Assembly (NCBI GenBank): GCA_001637315.1
Contig: LSZA01000010.1
Span: forward strand, 1-61,220
Origin: Phormidium willei BDU 130791
Lineage (GTDB): Bacteria > Cyanobacteriota > Cyanobacteriia > Cyanobacteriales > Geitlerinemataceae
Reading direction: 5' to 3'
Length of the DNA stretch: 61,220 nt
Shown: in pieces, positions 27,806-36,199 of the stretch
Position numbering within the stretch: position 1 is the stretch's first letter
How the letters are laid out: the number at the start of each line of letters is the position of its first letter
Translations under genes and position numbers: made by a program
The notes under the pieces: model-generated
Seen by the model: the letters and a program-made list of their open reading frames with translations, nothing else
Databases searched by the model: none
Told to the model about the DNA's origin: nothing

Positions 27806-27940
27806 ACTATTTGGTATACCAAGATGGCCAGATCAGAAAAAAGGGCATTCTGGGTTCAGGGTCATCGAAAAAATTTATGGCGCTCCCTGACTGTAGGGGA
27901 GGGTCTCCTACTAATTGCGTTACTAATCCTCTCGATTATC

Positions 27941-28378
27941 TCACTTTTCAGGGCGATCGCCCACCGCCGACATCTGCCGCGCCCCAAAAATCGCCTCAGC
28001 GTGATGATAGAACTTAAACTCCAAGAGATTGTTAAAAGGATCTTGCAAGAAAAAGGTTTGATGTTCCGTCAGTTCCCCTTTAAAGCGGTGTTTCGGCTGT
28101 TGATAGAACCGAAGTTGCCGTTCCTGGGCGCGGTTGAGGAGACGTTCCCAGTCCTCTAACTTAGGAAACACCAAGCCGAAATGGCGGGGATAGATGCCCT
28201 GTTGCGGGGTGAGCGGTTCCGAGGTGACATGGGCGACGAGTTGATGTCCATAGAGATTCATGATTAGGGCTTGGGGAGATTCCCGGCCCAACTCGCAGCC
28301 TAAGCCGTCTCCGTAAAAGGCTTTGGTATCGTCTAGGTTCCCGACGGGAAACGCCAAGTGGAAGATGGTCTCTGACAT
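27941..28378 (-). CDS. VOC (glyoxalase/bleomycin-resistance/dioxygenase) family protein
   Basis: 145 residues from the ATG at 28378 (MSETIFHLAFPVGNLDDTKAFY). The paired beta-alpha-beta VOC pattern is clear: YGDGLGCELGRESPQALIMNLYGHQLVAHV, then HFGLVFPKLEDWERLL and the C-terminal FFLQDPFNNLLEFKFY. The metal-site Glu is in LEFKFY and a His in HLAF. Substrate unknown. Both its ends are duplicated in flanking DNA (26976-27053 and 29079-29247). The frame reads in from 28438, but those extra codons are part of the upstream repeat and poor as protein. Confidence 0.88.
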   Translation of the reverse strand: MSETIFHLAFPVGNLDDTKAFYGDGLGCELGRESPQALIMNLYGHQLVAHVTSEPLTPQQGIYPRHFGLVFPKLEDWERLLNRAQERQLRFYQQPKHRFKGELTEHQTFFLQDPFNNLLEFKFYHHAEAIFGARQMSAVGDRPEK

Positions 28379-28480
28379 AATGGGGCTTGAGGATGAGCAG
28401 TTGCCATCTAGGATAGCCAGGCTTTGACGAATCTTCAATCAGAATCGGCTGTAAGCTAATGATTTCAAGCTCTAGCCTAA

Positions 28481-29006
<526 letters not shown>

Positions 29007-29078
29007 GGTCTTGACGAGGAATGGTTTATATTTATAGGAAACTATTCCTCGTCTCCCGCACGGTGAAATACAGGGACT

Positions 29079-29247
29079 GGGGAGATTCCTGGCCCAACTC
29101 GCAGCCTAAGCCGTCTCCGTAAAAGGCTTTGGTATCGTCTAGGTTCCCGACGGGAAACGCCAAGTGGAAGATGGTTTCTGACATAATGGGGGTTGAGGAT
29201 GAGCGGTTGCCATCTAGGATAGCCAGGCTTTGACGAATCTTCAATCA
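29079..29247 (-). pseudogene. Duplicated 5' end of the VOC gene
   Basis: 169 bases match 28273-28441 with only four differences, covering the VOC promoter region, start and first ~33 codons. The frame runs on into unrelated sequence (SLYFTVRETRNS) and stops, so no functional product is expected. The high identity indicates a recent duplication. Confidence 0.9.
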
Positions 29248-29428
29248 TCCTTAATCCTGTTTATCCCGGAGTTTCATCCCGACACTTCCAGTTGTCGTGG
29301 CAGTTGAATGAGGCCCAGATTGGGAGGTTGACCACCGACTCAGGTAGAATGTAGATACCCTGTTGACACTCTTTCTGAGACCATTGAGATCGCAGTGGTA
29401 CTGGCCCACCCAGCCTTGAGGACACCCT

Positions 29429-29662
29429 ATGGTTGCAACAGTTGCCAAGTGGGGCAATAGTTTAGCCCTTCGGATTCCCCAGCACATTCTTCAGGAAATT
29501 GAGTTAGTTGAAGGTGCTGAAGTTGATTTAGTTGTGATTGACGGGAATTTAGTTGTCAAACCTAGATCTCGTCAACGTTATTCGTTAGATGAGCTTGTGA
29601 ACGCCATCACTCCGGAGAATTTGCATTCTGAAATCGAGACCGAGAGTACTGTAGAGCTGTAG
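29429..29662 (+). CDS. MazE/AbrB-type antitoxin, orphan
   Basis: 77 residues. The N-terminal swapped-hairpin domain (VAKWGNSLALRIPQHILQEIEL, VEGAEVDLVVIDGNLVV) is typical of MazE/ChpAI. The C-terminal tail (SLDELVNAITPENLHSEIET) is a standard MazF-binding segment. No MazF-like frame follows; the next 400 bases are AT-rich and non-coding. It is therefore a solitary antitoxin. Confidence 0.88.
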   Translation: MVATVAKWGNSLALRIPQHILQEIELVEGAEVDLVVIDGNLVVKPRSRQRYSLDELVNAITPENLHSEIETESTVEL

Positions 29663-30068
29663 ATTATCAAATCGAGTTAACCTGAATACCGGAAAAGCTT
29701 TAAATTTGTAAAAAATAGTCGTTAAAATCATTTGACTAAAAAAAATAATGAGTTTATACAAAATGAAGAAAGAACCTTACAGCGACAGTATGCAAACTCC
29801 TGGACCCTAACATTTTAGTGATCAATAAATTGACAAAGACAATGATATGTAGTACGATTTTGTATATAGATGTACGCTGAAGCTGAAGGTTAAAAAACTT
29901 AGACGAACAGTATCCTTTCAATAAGGATACAAAACCTCAGTCAAAGTGGGGAACCAGTTTTTCCTATAGTTTGGCGTTTCAGGACGGCAGGATTAGCAGC
30001 GATTACACCGCATCCCAGCATCCCAGGTGGTTTGCCTAAAGCACTGTTTATCTTAATGTAGTCAGCCA
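29663..30068 (+). promoter_or_regulatory. AT-rich leader with tandem promoters upstream of the ParA-like cassette
   Basis: 406 bases without a gene. Two sigma-70-like promoters are visible: TTGACT 29732-29737 with TATACA 29755-29760, and TTGACA 29830-29835 with TACGAT 29853-29858, each with 17-base spacing. A perfect 8-base inverted repeat, GTATCCTT/AAGGATAC with a 5-base loop, lies at 29910-29930, downstream of both, where a repressor could bind or a hairpin form. Base composition is much more AT-rich than the neighbours. Confidence 0.6.
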
Positions 30069-30728
30069 ATGAAAGTAATTCTCTGTACCCACAATAGCGG
30101 CGGCGTGGGAAAGACGACCCTAGCAGTTCACTTAGCAGGGTACTTATCCGAATGGGGAGAAGTACTTCTCGTAGACTGCGATGAGCAAGCGGATTCCTGG
30201 AAATTTTTCATGGAGAAAGAGCCAGGAGTTCCTGTAGACCAAGGGTCGGCTCGTGGAATAGAAGTCATCGCCAACTCTGAAAGACGCTCCTTGAAAAAAC
30301 TGAAAGTTAAGCCTAATCAGTTCGATTTTATAGTAATTGATATTGATACTGTATTAGAAAATACAGTTCAGGTCATTTTAAATGCTCATCCAGACTTGAT
30401 TTTTATCCCCTTGAACCGATCCCACATGTACAAGTCCCTAGACAACTTAGCCTCTGTTCTGGAAATGGTGGGAGGAATAGATGGCAATCCTGCTCTCCCT
30501 TATTCAGTCGTAATTGTTCCCCTAGGAATTGACAAAGAAAATATAGAAAGTGAACTTGAACGAATTGAATATCATTCAAAGCAGTATTTGGTGGCTGACT
30601 CCATGGAGGACTTGAGTACAAAAATGGACAAACTCATATATAAGGACAGAAGGTACATTTGGGACTCTGTGGGTCTTGAACATAATAAAAACTATTTTGA
30701 ATACTTGGCTTTTAATACTTCTCGCTAA
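30069..30728 (+). CDS. ParA/MinD-like ATPase lacking the signature lysine
   Basis: 219 residues. The start MKVILCTHNSGGVGKTTLAVHLAGYL gives a ParA-type P-loop, GGVGKTT. The deviant Walker A lysine that normally precedes it (KGGVGKTT) is Ser here. Walker A' is LLVDCDEQADSWKF and Walker B-like FIVIDID is near residue 95. Size and lack of an N-terminal HTH fit small type Ib ParA proteins. There is no recognisable ParB or centromere. It heads a three-gene run with a helical protein 50 bases downstream and a nuclease-fold protein after it, so it is more likely part of a dedicated accessory system than a chromosome partition gene. Confidence 0.85.
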   Translation: MKVILCTHNSGGVGKTTLAVHLAGYLSEWGEVLLVDCDEQADSWKFFMEKEPGVPVDQGSARGIEVIANSERRSLKKLKVKPNQFDFIVIDIDTVLENTVQVILNAHPDLIFIPLNRSHMYKSLDNLASVLEMVGGIDGNPALPYSVVIVPLGIDKENIESELERIEYHSKQYLVADSMEDLSTKMDKLIYKDRRYIWDSVGLEHNKNYFEYLAFNTSR

Positions 30729-30778
30729 GTAAAAAATAAAATTTGTCTAGTGCAGTTAATTGAAGGAAGACTACAACT

Positions 30779-31237
30779 ATGATACAGACAAAAGTTGGTG
30801 CTGCCCTCGAAAAAGGTAAGCAAAAACATCTGGAAAGTGAAAAAGACAATGAAGATAAAAAGCACCAAATTAAGTACTCGAAGACTGAAGCTTCTAAGTT
30901 CAAAGAAGTTTCAAGCTATTTGGGGGTATCTAGGGATAGCTTAATTCGTCAATCTATTCTGGTGACTCGTTTTTATTATAGCGATGAAATCAGCAGAAGC
31001 TGGCTCGTGGAACAGGTCAAGAAATTACAGCAAGGTGTTGAGGAAAACGAAGCCGCTATGTCACAGGAGCTGAGTTTAGAGTATCGAGATGAGAAAGCTT
31101 TAGAAGAAATGGCTCTAATGGATTGCATCAGTGGCTGTGTTAGCTTTGGTTTGAATATTTTGCATCAACAAAATATCGTTAACAAACTAAGCTTAGAAGA
31201 ATTGAAGGAGTTTTATAATTCAGATGAACCGTCCTAG
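30779..31237 (+). CDS. Helical charged protein of the ParA-like cassette
   Basis: 152 residues, not recognised. Residues 15-45 are very charged (KGKQKHLESEKDNEDKKHQ). The following YSKTEASKFKEVSSYLGVSRDSLIRQSIL reads like a ribbon-helix-helix or short HTH DNA-binding segment. The rest is helical. It lies between the ParA-like ATPase and the nuclease-fold gene and overlaps the latter by 14 bases, so they are translationally coupled. A possible role as the DNA-binding adaptor for the ATPase, as RHH proteins act in plasmid partition, is inference. Confidence 0.75.
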   Translation: MIQTKVGAALEKGKQKHLESEKDNEDKKHQIKYSKTEASKFKEVSSYLGVSRDSLIRQSILVTRFYYSDEISRSWLVEQVKKLQQGVEENEAAMSQELSLEYRDEKALEEMALMDCISGCVSFGLNILHQQNIVNKLSLEELKEFYNSDEPS

Positions 31238-31712
31238 TTCTAAGGTGATTCGCTCGATTGTCCAAGGGATAGTCAAGTTAGACTCTCAAGAGAAGCAAGA
31301 ACTTGGGCGTAAATATGCCTTTGCTCTAGGCTTATCTCCTGGTCCCAGGGGAGCCGATGGAGGGATAGATGGTGTGGGTATCGTCAAGGGCAATAAAGTA
31401 TATTTTCAATGTCGGTTGAGTCGAGCTAAATTGGGGGCTCCGGTTGCCGATGCTATCTATGGTGCAGCGCAGAGAGAAAAAGCCGATGTGATTATCGTTT
31501 TAGCTGGAGTCGGATACACAAAACCAACTCCGTCAAACCCAAAATCTGGATTTGAAAATTGCTTGCGGAATCGTCCAGATGGAGATGGCTTCAAGCTGCA
31601 CTTGCTGACGTTATCGGATATTTATGAAAAGAATCAGGTGTTCGATGATGCACTTGCTGATTTACCGGGTTTAAGAAAAATAAATCGAAAAGATTGGGAG
31701 GAGAGGGAATAA
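31224..31712 (+). CDS. Small Mrr-like (PD-D/ExK fold) nuclease-related protein
   Basis: 162 residues. The order of motifs fits a restriction-endonuclease-like core: a helical start (KVIRSIVQGIVKLDSQEKQELG), then PRGADGGIDGVGIVKG with the metal-binding Asp, KVYFQCRLSRAK where Mrr-family enzymes have QxK, a helix AIYGAAQREKA, and the strand DVIIVLAGVGYTK. The catalytic Lys position is occupied by Arg (FQCR), so activity is uncertain; a Lys four residues later could substitute. The start overlaps the preceding gene. A nuclease effector is inference; the fold call rests on motif spacing. Confidence 0.7.
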   Translation: MNRPSSKVIRSIVQGIVKLDSQEKQELGRKYAFALGLSPGPRGADGGIDGVGIVKGNKVYFQCRLSRAKLGAPVADAIYGAAQREKADVIIVLAGVGYTKPTPSNPKSGFENCLRNRPDGDGFKLHLLTLSDIYEKNQVFDDALADLPGLRKINRKDWEERE

Positions 31713-31776
31713 GCTTATATTTTAAAGTTAAATAGCATAAGTTTTGACTGGGTGTACAGAATTTGACTGAGTGTAA

Positions 31777-31923
31777 ATGCCATTCTTCTTTTCTGAGCCA
31801 ATTGGCTACATGATTAGAGAAGATGGGAGCCAAACATCCCTTTATTACGGTGAAATCAAAATTGTAAAAACAACCGGTAAATATCATGCAATCCCACGCA
31901 ACCGTCCTCGACGAACAGGCTGA
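31777..31923 (+). CDS. Possible 48-residue protein overlapping the next gene
   Basis: An ATG at 31777 opens a frame with the sequence MPFFFSEPIGYMIREDGSQT then a basic [22 protein letters not shown] end. It overlaps the start of the 31886 gene in another frame by 38 bases. A TTGACT lies about 30 bases upstream (31744-31749). The composition looks protein-like, but there is no homology I recognise and no strong ribosome site. Confidence 0.3.
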   Translation: MPFFFSEPIGYMIREDGSQTSLYYGEIKIVKTTGKYHAIPRNRPRRTG

Positions 31924-32176
31924 ACTCTGGCAATTCATAGAAATTTGGGTTGACCCAATTCTGTTCCCACCCAAAATCCTGATGCTAGTGGCCAATAAAA
32001 ATGGCAGTTGTCGTATTTTCAATCCTGCTTCTGGCTATCAACTGATTGTCACCCACCCTAACTATGAGGCTGCACAAGATTGGCTTCTTGAAGATGAATA
32101 TGAACGGGTTAAGGGTAAAGTTTTAGCTGAAGACGTTGACTCCATAGAAGCGAGTCCCCATCTCCCTATAAAATAG
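31886..32176 (+). CDS. Small conserved-looking protein of unknown function
   Basis: 96 residues. A helical start ([16 protein letters not shown]) is followed by a beta-rich middle ([37 protein letters not shown]) that ends in an acidic helix. No signal peptide or catalytic motif. It lies between the ParA-like cassette and hisB, in the direction of both. It could be an accessory or immunity-type protein, but nothing in the sequence shows that. Confidence 0.55.
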   Translation: MQSHATVLDEQAELWQFIEIWVDPILFPPKILMLVANKNGSCRIFNPASGYQLIVTHPNYEAAQDWLLEDEYERVKGKVLAEDVDSIEASPHLPIK

Positions 32177-32216
32177 ATGGGAACCATGCCTTGGCTCCCG
32201 AACTTACTCAAAACCT

Positions 32217-32843
32217 ATGCAAACGTCCGAAACCCGTCCCCAACTCACTCTCCCCCAACGTCAAGCCAGCGTCTCCCGCAAAACTGGGGAAACCGATGTC
32301 CAAGTTAGCGTGAACCTTGATGGAACCGGCCAATGTCGCGCCAACACCGGGATTCCCTTCCTCAACCATATGCTGCACCAAATCGCCTCCCATGGACTGA
32401 TTGATTTAGAAGTCAACGCTGTCGGGGATTGGGAGATTGATGACCACCATACCAATGAAGATGTGGGGATTACCCTCGGACAAGCCTTGGCCCAAGCCTT
32501 GAGCGATCGCAAGGGAATCGTTCGCTTCGGCCATTTCGTCGCACCCCTCGATGAATCCCTGATTCAAGTGGCCCTAGACTTCTCGGGACGACCTCATCTG
32601 AGTTATGGTCTTGAGATTCCCACGGAACGGGTGGGAACCTATGACACGCAACTGGTGCGAGAGTTCTTTGTCGCTATCGTTAACCACGCGCAACTCACCC
32701 TGCATATCCGCCAACTCGATGGCCTCAACTCCCATCATATTATTGAAGCTACCTTCAAAGCCTTCGCGCGATCGCTGCGCATGGCCGTGGAAATCGACCC
32801 CCGCCGGGCCAGTACCATCCCCAGTTCCAAAGGCGTTCTGTGA
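32217..32843 (+). CDS. hisB: Imidazoleglycerol-phosphate dehydratase HisB
   Basis: 208 residues; the monofunctional HisB that converts IGP to imidazole-acetol phosphate. The two manganese-binding repeats are seen: [17 protein letters not shown] with [14 protein letters not shown], and later [17 protein letters not shown] with [19 protein letters not shown]. Usual length. It starts the conserved chromosome again after the accessory island. Confidence 0.97.
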   Translation: MQTSETRPQLTLPQRQASVSRKTGETDVQVSVNLDGTGQCRANTGIPFLNHMLHQIASHGLIDLEVNAVGDWEIDDHHTNEDVGITLGQALAQALSDRKGIVRFGHFVAPLDESLIQVALDFSGRPHLSYGLEIPTERVGTYDTQLVREFFVAIVNHAQLTLHIRQLDGLNSHHIIEATFKAFARSLRMAVEIDPRRASTIPSSKGVL

Positions 32844-32972
32844 ATCTCCACCCCCAAAACTCAGAGTGTTAAGCTTTCTTGCGATCGCACTGAGCAACCG
32901 AAGCACTCATGTTAACGTTCTACCCAGAACACGAAACTAGCTGACTACGCCAAGTTTGGCAGGAGAACTCCC

Positions 32973-33179
32973 TTGAACGCATCCCTATCGCATCACGGAC
33001 AGAACGCGCACGAGGATATCGGTGATTACGTGGCTCATCTTCAGTTCCACATGACCCTCCAGGCCCGTAACCTAGTCCCTAACTTGACTCAAGCCGCTGA
33101 TAGCCGCGAGCAACTTCTCCACGAGACTCAGGCTGAGTTTGAAAAACAAGTCTCGCGACAAGCCATCCAGCGCGGTTAA
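32973..33179 (+). CDS. Small protein of unknown function
   Basis: 68 residues from a TTG start with an AGGAGA ribosome site about 8 bases upstream. It is helical and rich in His and Gln (SHHGQNAHEDIGDYVAHLQFHMTLQARN, broken here only for description). No membrane helix. A GC-rich hairpin at 33227-33267 follows, consistent with a real transcript end. Confidence 0.55.
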   Translation: MNASLSHHGQNAHEDIGDYVAHLQFHMTLQARNLVPNLTQAADSREQLLHETQAEFEKQVSRQAIQRG

Positions 33180-33226
33180 TCTCGCCATTGGTGAGCGGCT
33201 ATCAAGTTCAGATTTCGCTGACAGAA

Positions 33227-33267
33227 CACCCACCCAGTTCTCTCTCACTCAGATTGAGATCGGGTGG
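33227..33267 (+). terminator. Candidate terminator hairpin before hflX
   Basis: 8-base arms ACCCACCC and GGGTGGGT separated by 25 bases and followed by TTC TC. The loop is long and the U-tract weak, so terminator function is moderate. Confidence 0.5.
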
Positions 33268-33329
33268 GTTTCTCAATTCTCGACTAGCCACAGGAAAATT
33301 CGCTACACTAACGAACTAACACTTGTCGC

Positions 33330-35045
33330 GTGGAACCCCGAAAGCGGGGCGAATACTCCATTAATCATCACATTTACGGAGACCTCAAAGGACTCAAACC
33401 CAGCCAACTCAAACAACTACAACGGCTGTATCACCAGCGGTTACCGGGCGATCGCCTCACGACACCGGAGTTCGCCCAGCGTTTGGCGGCCATCAGTACT
33501 GATTTAGGGAAACCCCTGTCCACCTATCTCAACCGTCGTGGCCAAGTGATTCGCGTCGGGGTGGGAAGTCCTCGCCAAACCCAAATCCCACCCCTCGAAC
33601 TCCCTCGCTACGGGGCGAGTCGTCTCAGTGGGATTCGTTGCATCGCCACCCAACTCAAACGGGATGAACCGGGAACCGCCACTCTGACGGCTATGGCTAT
33701 CCAGCGCTTAGATGCCCTAATCTGTCTCACCCTCACCGGGTCTGGGTTTCAGCGACGGGGCGGCGGCGAAACGGGTTATGTTCACCGGGCCTATCTGGCC
33801 CATCTGGTTCCCAACCCCAGCGAAGCCAGTTGGATGCTATCGGAGGAAATGACCCTAGAGGCGATCGCCGAACAGGACTTTCTTGACCTCGTTGAAGCCC
33901 TCGAAGGGGAATTTGAACGGGAATTTATTGGTCAATCGATTGATAGCGACGGCGATCGCGTGCTACTGGTGGGATTGCGCACCCAAAACGTCAGTGAAGA
34001 CGAGTTTCAGGAACATCTGGCCGAAGTGGTGCGCCTCGTCGATACCGCCGGCGGTGTGGTCCTGCAAACGATCCAACAGGGGCGATCGCGGCCCCACCCT
34101 CAAACCGTCATCGGGTCTGGGAAAGTCGATGAACTGGCCCTGGCCGTACAAACCCTCGGGGCCAATCTCGTCGTGTTCGATCGCGATCTCTCCCCGGCCC
34201 AAGTCCGTAACCTGGAAAAACGCCTCGGGGTGCGAGTCGTTGATCGCACCGAAGTCATCCTCGATATCTTCGCCCAACGCGCCCAATCCCGGGCCGGGAA
34301 ACTGCAAGTCGAACTGGCCCAACTCGAATACAGCCTCCCTCGCCTCACCGGACAAGGTCAGAACATGTCCCGCCTGGGGGGCGGAATTGGCACCCGAGGT
34401 CCCGGTGAAACCCAACTCGAAACCGAACGACGGGCCATTAGCCAGCGCATTTCCCGCCTACAACGGGAAGTCACCAACCTCCAGGCCCACCGGGCCCGAA
34501 TGCGTCAACAACGCCAGGCCCAAGAGGTTCCCTCCATCGCCCTCGTTGGCTATACCAACGCCGGGAAATCCACTCTCCTCAATGTTCTCGCGAACTCAGA
34601 CATCTATACCGCCGATCAACTCTTCGCCACCCTCGATCCCACCACTCGCCGTCTCAGCATTCAAGAAGATGTCACCCATGTGGTTCATAATTTAGTCCTA
34701 ACGGACACCGTCGGCTTCATCCACGAACTTCCCCCTGCCCTGGTTGATGCGTTCCGGGCTACCCTCGAAGAAGTCACCGAAGCCGATGCACTTCTCCATG
34801 TCGTCGACTTATCTCATGGGGCCTGGCAAAATCAGATCCATTCGGTCATGGGAATCTTGGCTGAAATGCCCATTACCCCCGGCCCCATTTTGTTGGTGTT
34901 CAATAAAATCGATTCGGTGGATGGGGATACCTTGGAACTGGCTAAAGAGGAATATCCCCAAGCCACCTTCATCTCCGCCACCGCTGGGTTTGGCCTGGCC
35001 ACTCTGCGCCAACGCTTATTGCAATTGGTGGACTATGCTCGTTAG
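33330..35045 (+). CDS. hflX: Ribosome-associated GTPase HflX
   Basis: 571 residues from a GTG at 33330. The cyanobacterial N-terminal extension is followed by the HflX domain (GSGKVDELALAVQTLGANLVVFDRDLSP in parts) and the LPRLTGQGQNMSRLGGGIGTRGPGETQLE glycine-rich linker in parts. The G domain has G1 GYTNAGKST, G3 DTVGFI and G4 NKID. HflX splits stalled or hibernating ribosomes under stress. The true start could be a few codons later, before the IYGDLKGLKPSQLKQL stretch, where family similarity begins. A heptamer repeat lies just after the stop. Confidence 0.95.
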   Translation: MEPRKRGEYSINHHIYGDLKGLKPSQLKQLQRLYHQRLPGDRLTTPEFAQRLAAISTDLGKPLSTYLNRRGQVIRVGVGSPRQTQIPPLELPRYGASRLSGIRCIATQLKRDEPGTATLTAMAIQRLDALICLTLTGSGFQRRGGGETGYVHRAYLAHLVPNPSEASWMLSEEMTLEAIAEQDFLDLVEALEGEFEREFIGQSIDSDGDRVLLVGLRTQNVSEDEFQEHLAEVVRLVDTAGGVVLQTIQQGRSRPHPQTVIGSGKVDELALAVQTLGANLVVFDRDLSPAQVRNLEKRLGVRVVDRTEVILDIFAQRAQSRAGKLQVELAQLEYSLPRLTGQGQNMSRLGGGIGTRGPGETQLETERRAISQRISRLQREVTNLQAHRARMRQQRQAQEVPSIALVGYTNAGKSTLLNVLANSDIYTADQLFATLDPTTRRLSIQEDVTHVVHNLVLTDTVGFIHELPPALVDAFRATLEEVTEADALLHVVDLSHGAWQNQIHSVMGILAEMPITPGPILLVFNKIDSVDGDTLELAKEEYPQATFISATAGFGLATLRQRLLQLVDYAR

Positions 35046-35080
35046 AGAGGGAACAGGGAACACCGGAACGGGGAACGGGG
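35046..35080. repeat. Short heptamer repeat after hflX
   Basis: GGGAACA / GGAACGG units of the dispersed STRR type, placed immediately after the hflX stop codon. Confidence 0.7.
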
Positions 35081-35158
35081 TATAGAAACTCCTCGTTGCT
35101 GGGAAACCGTAACGTTTTGCTAAGATTGAAGAGTTGTTGCGCGATCGCATCCTAAATC

Positions 35159-35422
35159 ATGGCTAACGTTGAAATCTATACTTGGACTTTCTGTCCCTAC
35201 TGTCTCCGTGCCAAATCCTTGTTAAAACGCAAAAACGTCGAGTTCATCGAACATAACATCCAAGGGGACAACGAGGCGCGGGATAAAATGGCCCAACGGG
35301 CTGATGGACGTAGAAGTGTGCCGCAAATCTTTATCAATGACCAACATATTGGTGGCTGTGACGACTTGCACGCCCTCGATGCCAAGGGAGAACTGGACGC
35401 TCTTCTGCAACAAACGGCATAA
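35159..35422 (+). CDS. Glutaredoxin (dithiol, GrxC type)
   Basis: 87 residues. The CPYC active site is in WTFCPYCLRAKSLL, with the TVP-like loop SVPQIFIND and the GSH-binding GGCDDLHALD. It reduces protein disulfides and glutathione adducts in the cytosol. A GCGATCGC site is in the upstream leader. Confidence 0.95.
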   Translation: MANVEIYTWTFCPYCLRAKSLLKRKNVEFIEHNIQGDNEARDKMAQRADGRRSVPQIFINDQHIGGCDDLHALDAKGELDALLQQTA

Positions 35423-35473
35423 TTTGGGTCAGAATGGGGGGCATTGCATTATCGTTATTGCCCCGACTCAACT

Positions 35474-36199
35474 ATGAACTCTCTTATTAAAACCATCGGT
35501 GGTGGATCGTTGTTGATAACGAGTCTCGTCACCTTCCCAGACTCAGGATACCCTCAAGCCAACTCAGAATTGGGGACTGAATCAGCACCTGAGTCTGGGT
35601 TGTCTGAGTCTGAATCCGCTCAAGATAGTCAGCCTCAAGACTGGTACGAAACCTGTGTCACCGGCACCGCCCAAGATGCGATTAGTGCCTGTGATGCCCT
35701 CATTGAAACCGATCCTGAGAATGAACGGGCCTGGACGAATCGGGGTAACGCCCTTGATGAAATTGGCGAAACCGAGGCGGCCCTCGACTCCCACGATCGC
35801 GCCCTGGAACTGGCCCCCACTTACTCCCTGGCGTTGGCCAACCGTTGCGCAACGCTGGGAAATTTGGGTGAACATGAAGCCGCTGTCGATTCCTGTTTGG
35901 CGGCGATTCAAGGGGATGGCCGCTGGGGCGATAGTGGTGAGGAACTGGCGTGGGACAATATGGGGGTATCTCTGGCCTATTTAGGCCGCTATGAGGAGTC
36001 TCTCAACGCCCATCGCATGGCTTTAGACCTTAACCCGGATTATGCCAACGCCTGGAACAATCTCGGGGCGACGCTGTTTGATTTAGAACGCTATGAGGAG
36101 GCGATCGCCGCCTTTGAACAGGCGTTAGACCTCAATCCGAGCGATGCCTTGGCTCGTAGTAATCTGATTGTAGCTCGTCAACGCGATCGCCAAGACTAA
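35474..36199 (+). CDS. Secreted or periplasmic TPR-repeat protein
   Basis: 241 residues from the ATG at 35474. An N-terminal hydrophobic segment (IKTIGGGSLLITSLVTF) suggests a signal peptide. A Ser/Glu-rich spacer comes next, then four to five tetratricopeptide repeats such as AWTNRGNALDEIGETEAALDSHDRAL and AWNNLGATLFDLERYEEAIAAFEQAL (quoted in part). TPRs mediate protein contacts; the partner is unknown. The 3' end overlaps the convergent xth gene by 4 bases. Confidence 0.85.
   Translation: MNSLIKTIGGGSLLITSLVTFPDSGYPQANSELGTESAPESGLSESESAQDSQPQDWYETCVTGTAQDAISACDALIETDPENERAWTNRGNALDEIGETEAALDSHDRALELAPTYSLALANRCATLGNLGEHEAAVDSCLAAIQGDGRWGDSGEELAWDNMGVSLAYLGRYEESLNAHRMALDLNPDYANAWNNLGATLFDLERYEEAIAAFEQALDLNPSDALARSNLIVARQRDRQD

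Noticed and set aside
29079..29244. Functional 70-residue VOC protein
   Set aside because: Only the first third of the fold is present, then unrelated residues; it is a duplicated fragment.
30069..30728. MinD or septum-site ATPase
   Set aside because: No C-terminal amphipathic membrane-targeting helix and no minC/minE neighbours; the signature lysine is missing.
31591..32022. Leftward 143-codon frame
   Set aside because: It overlaps three better-supported rightward frames and has a Cys/Ser-rich composition without motifs.
32973..33507. Rightward 122-codon frame at 33139
   Set aside because: It overlaps the hairpin before hflX and the start of hflX in another frame.
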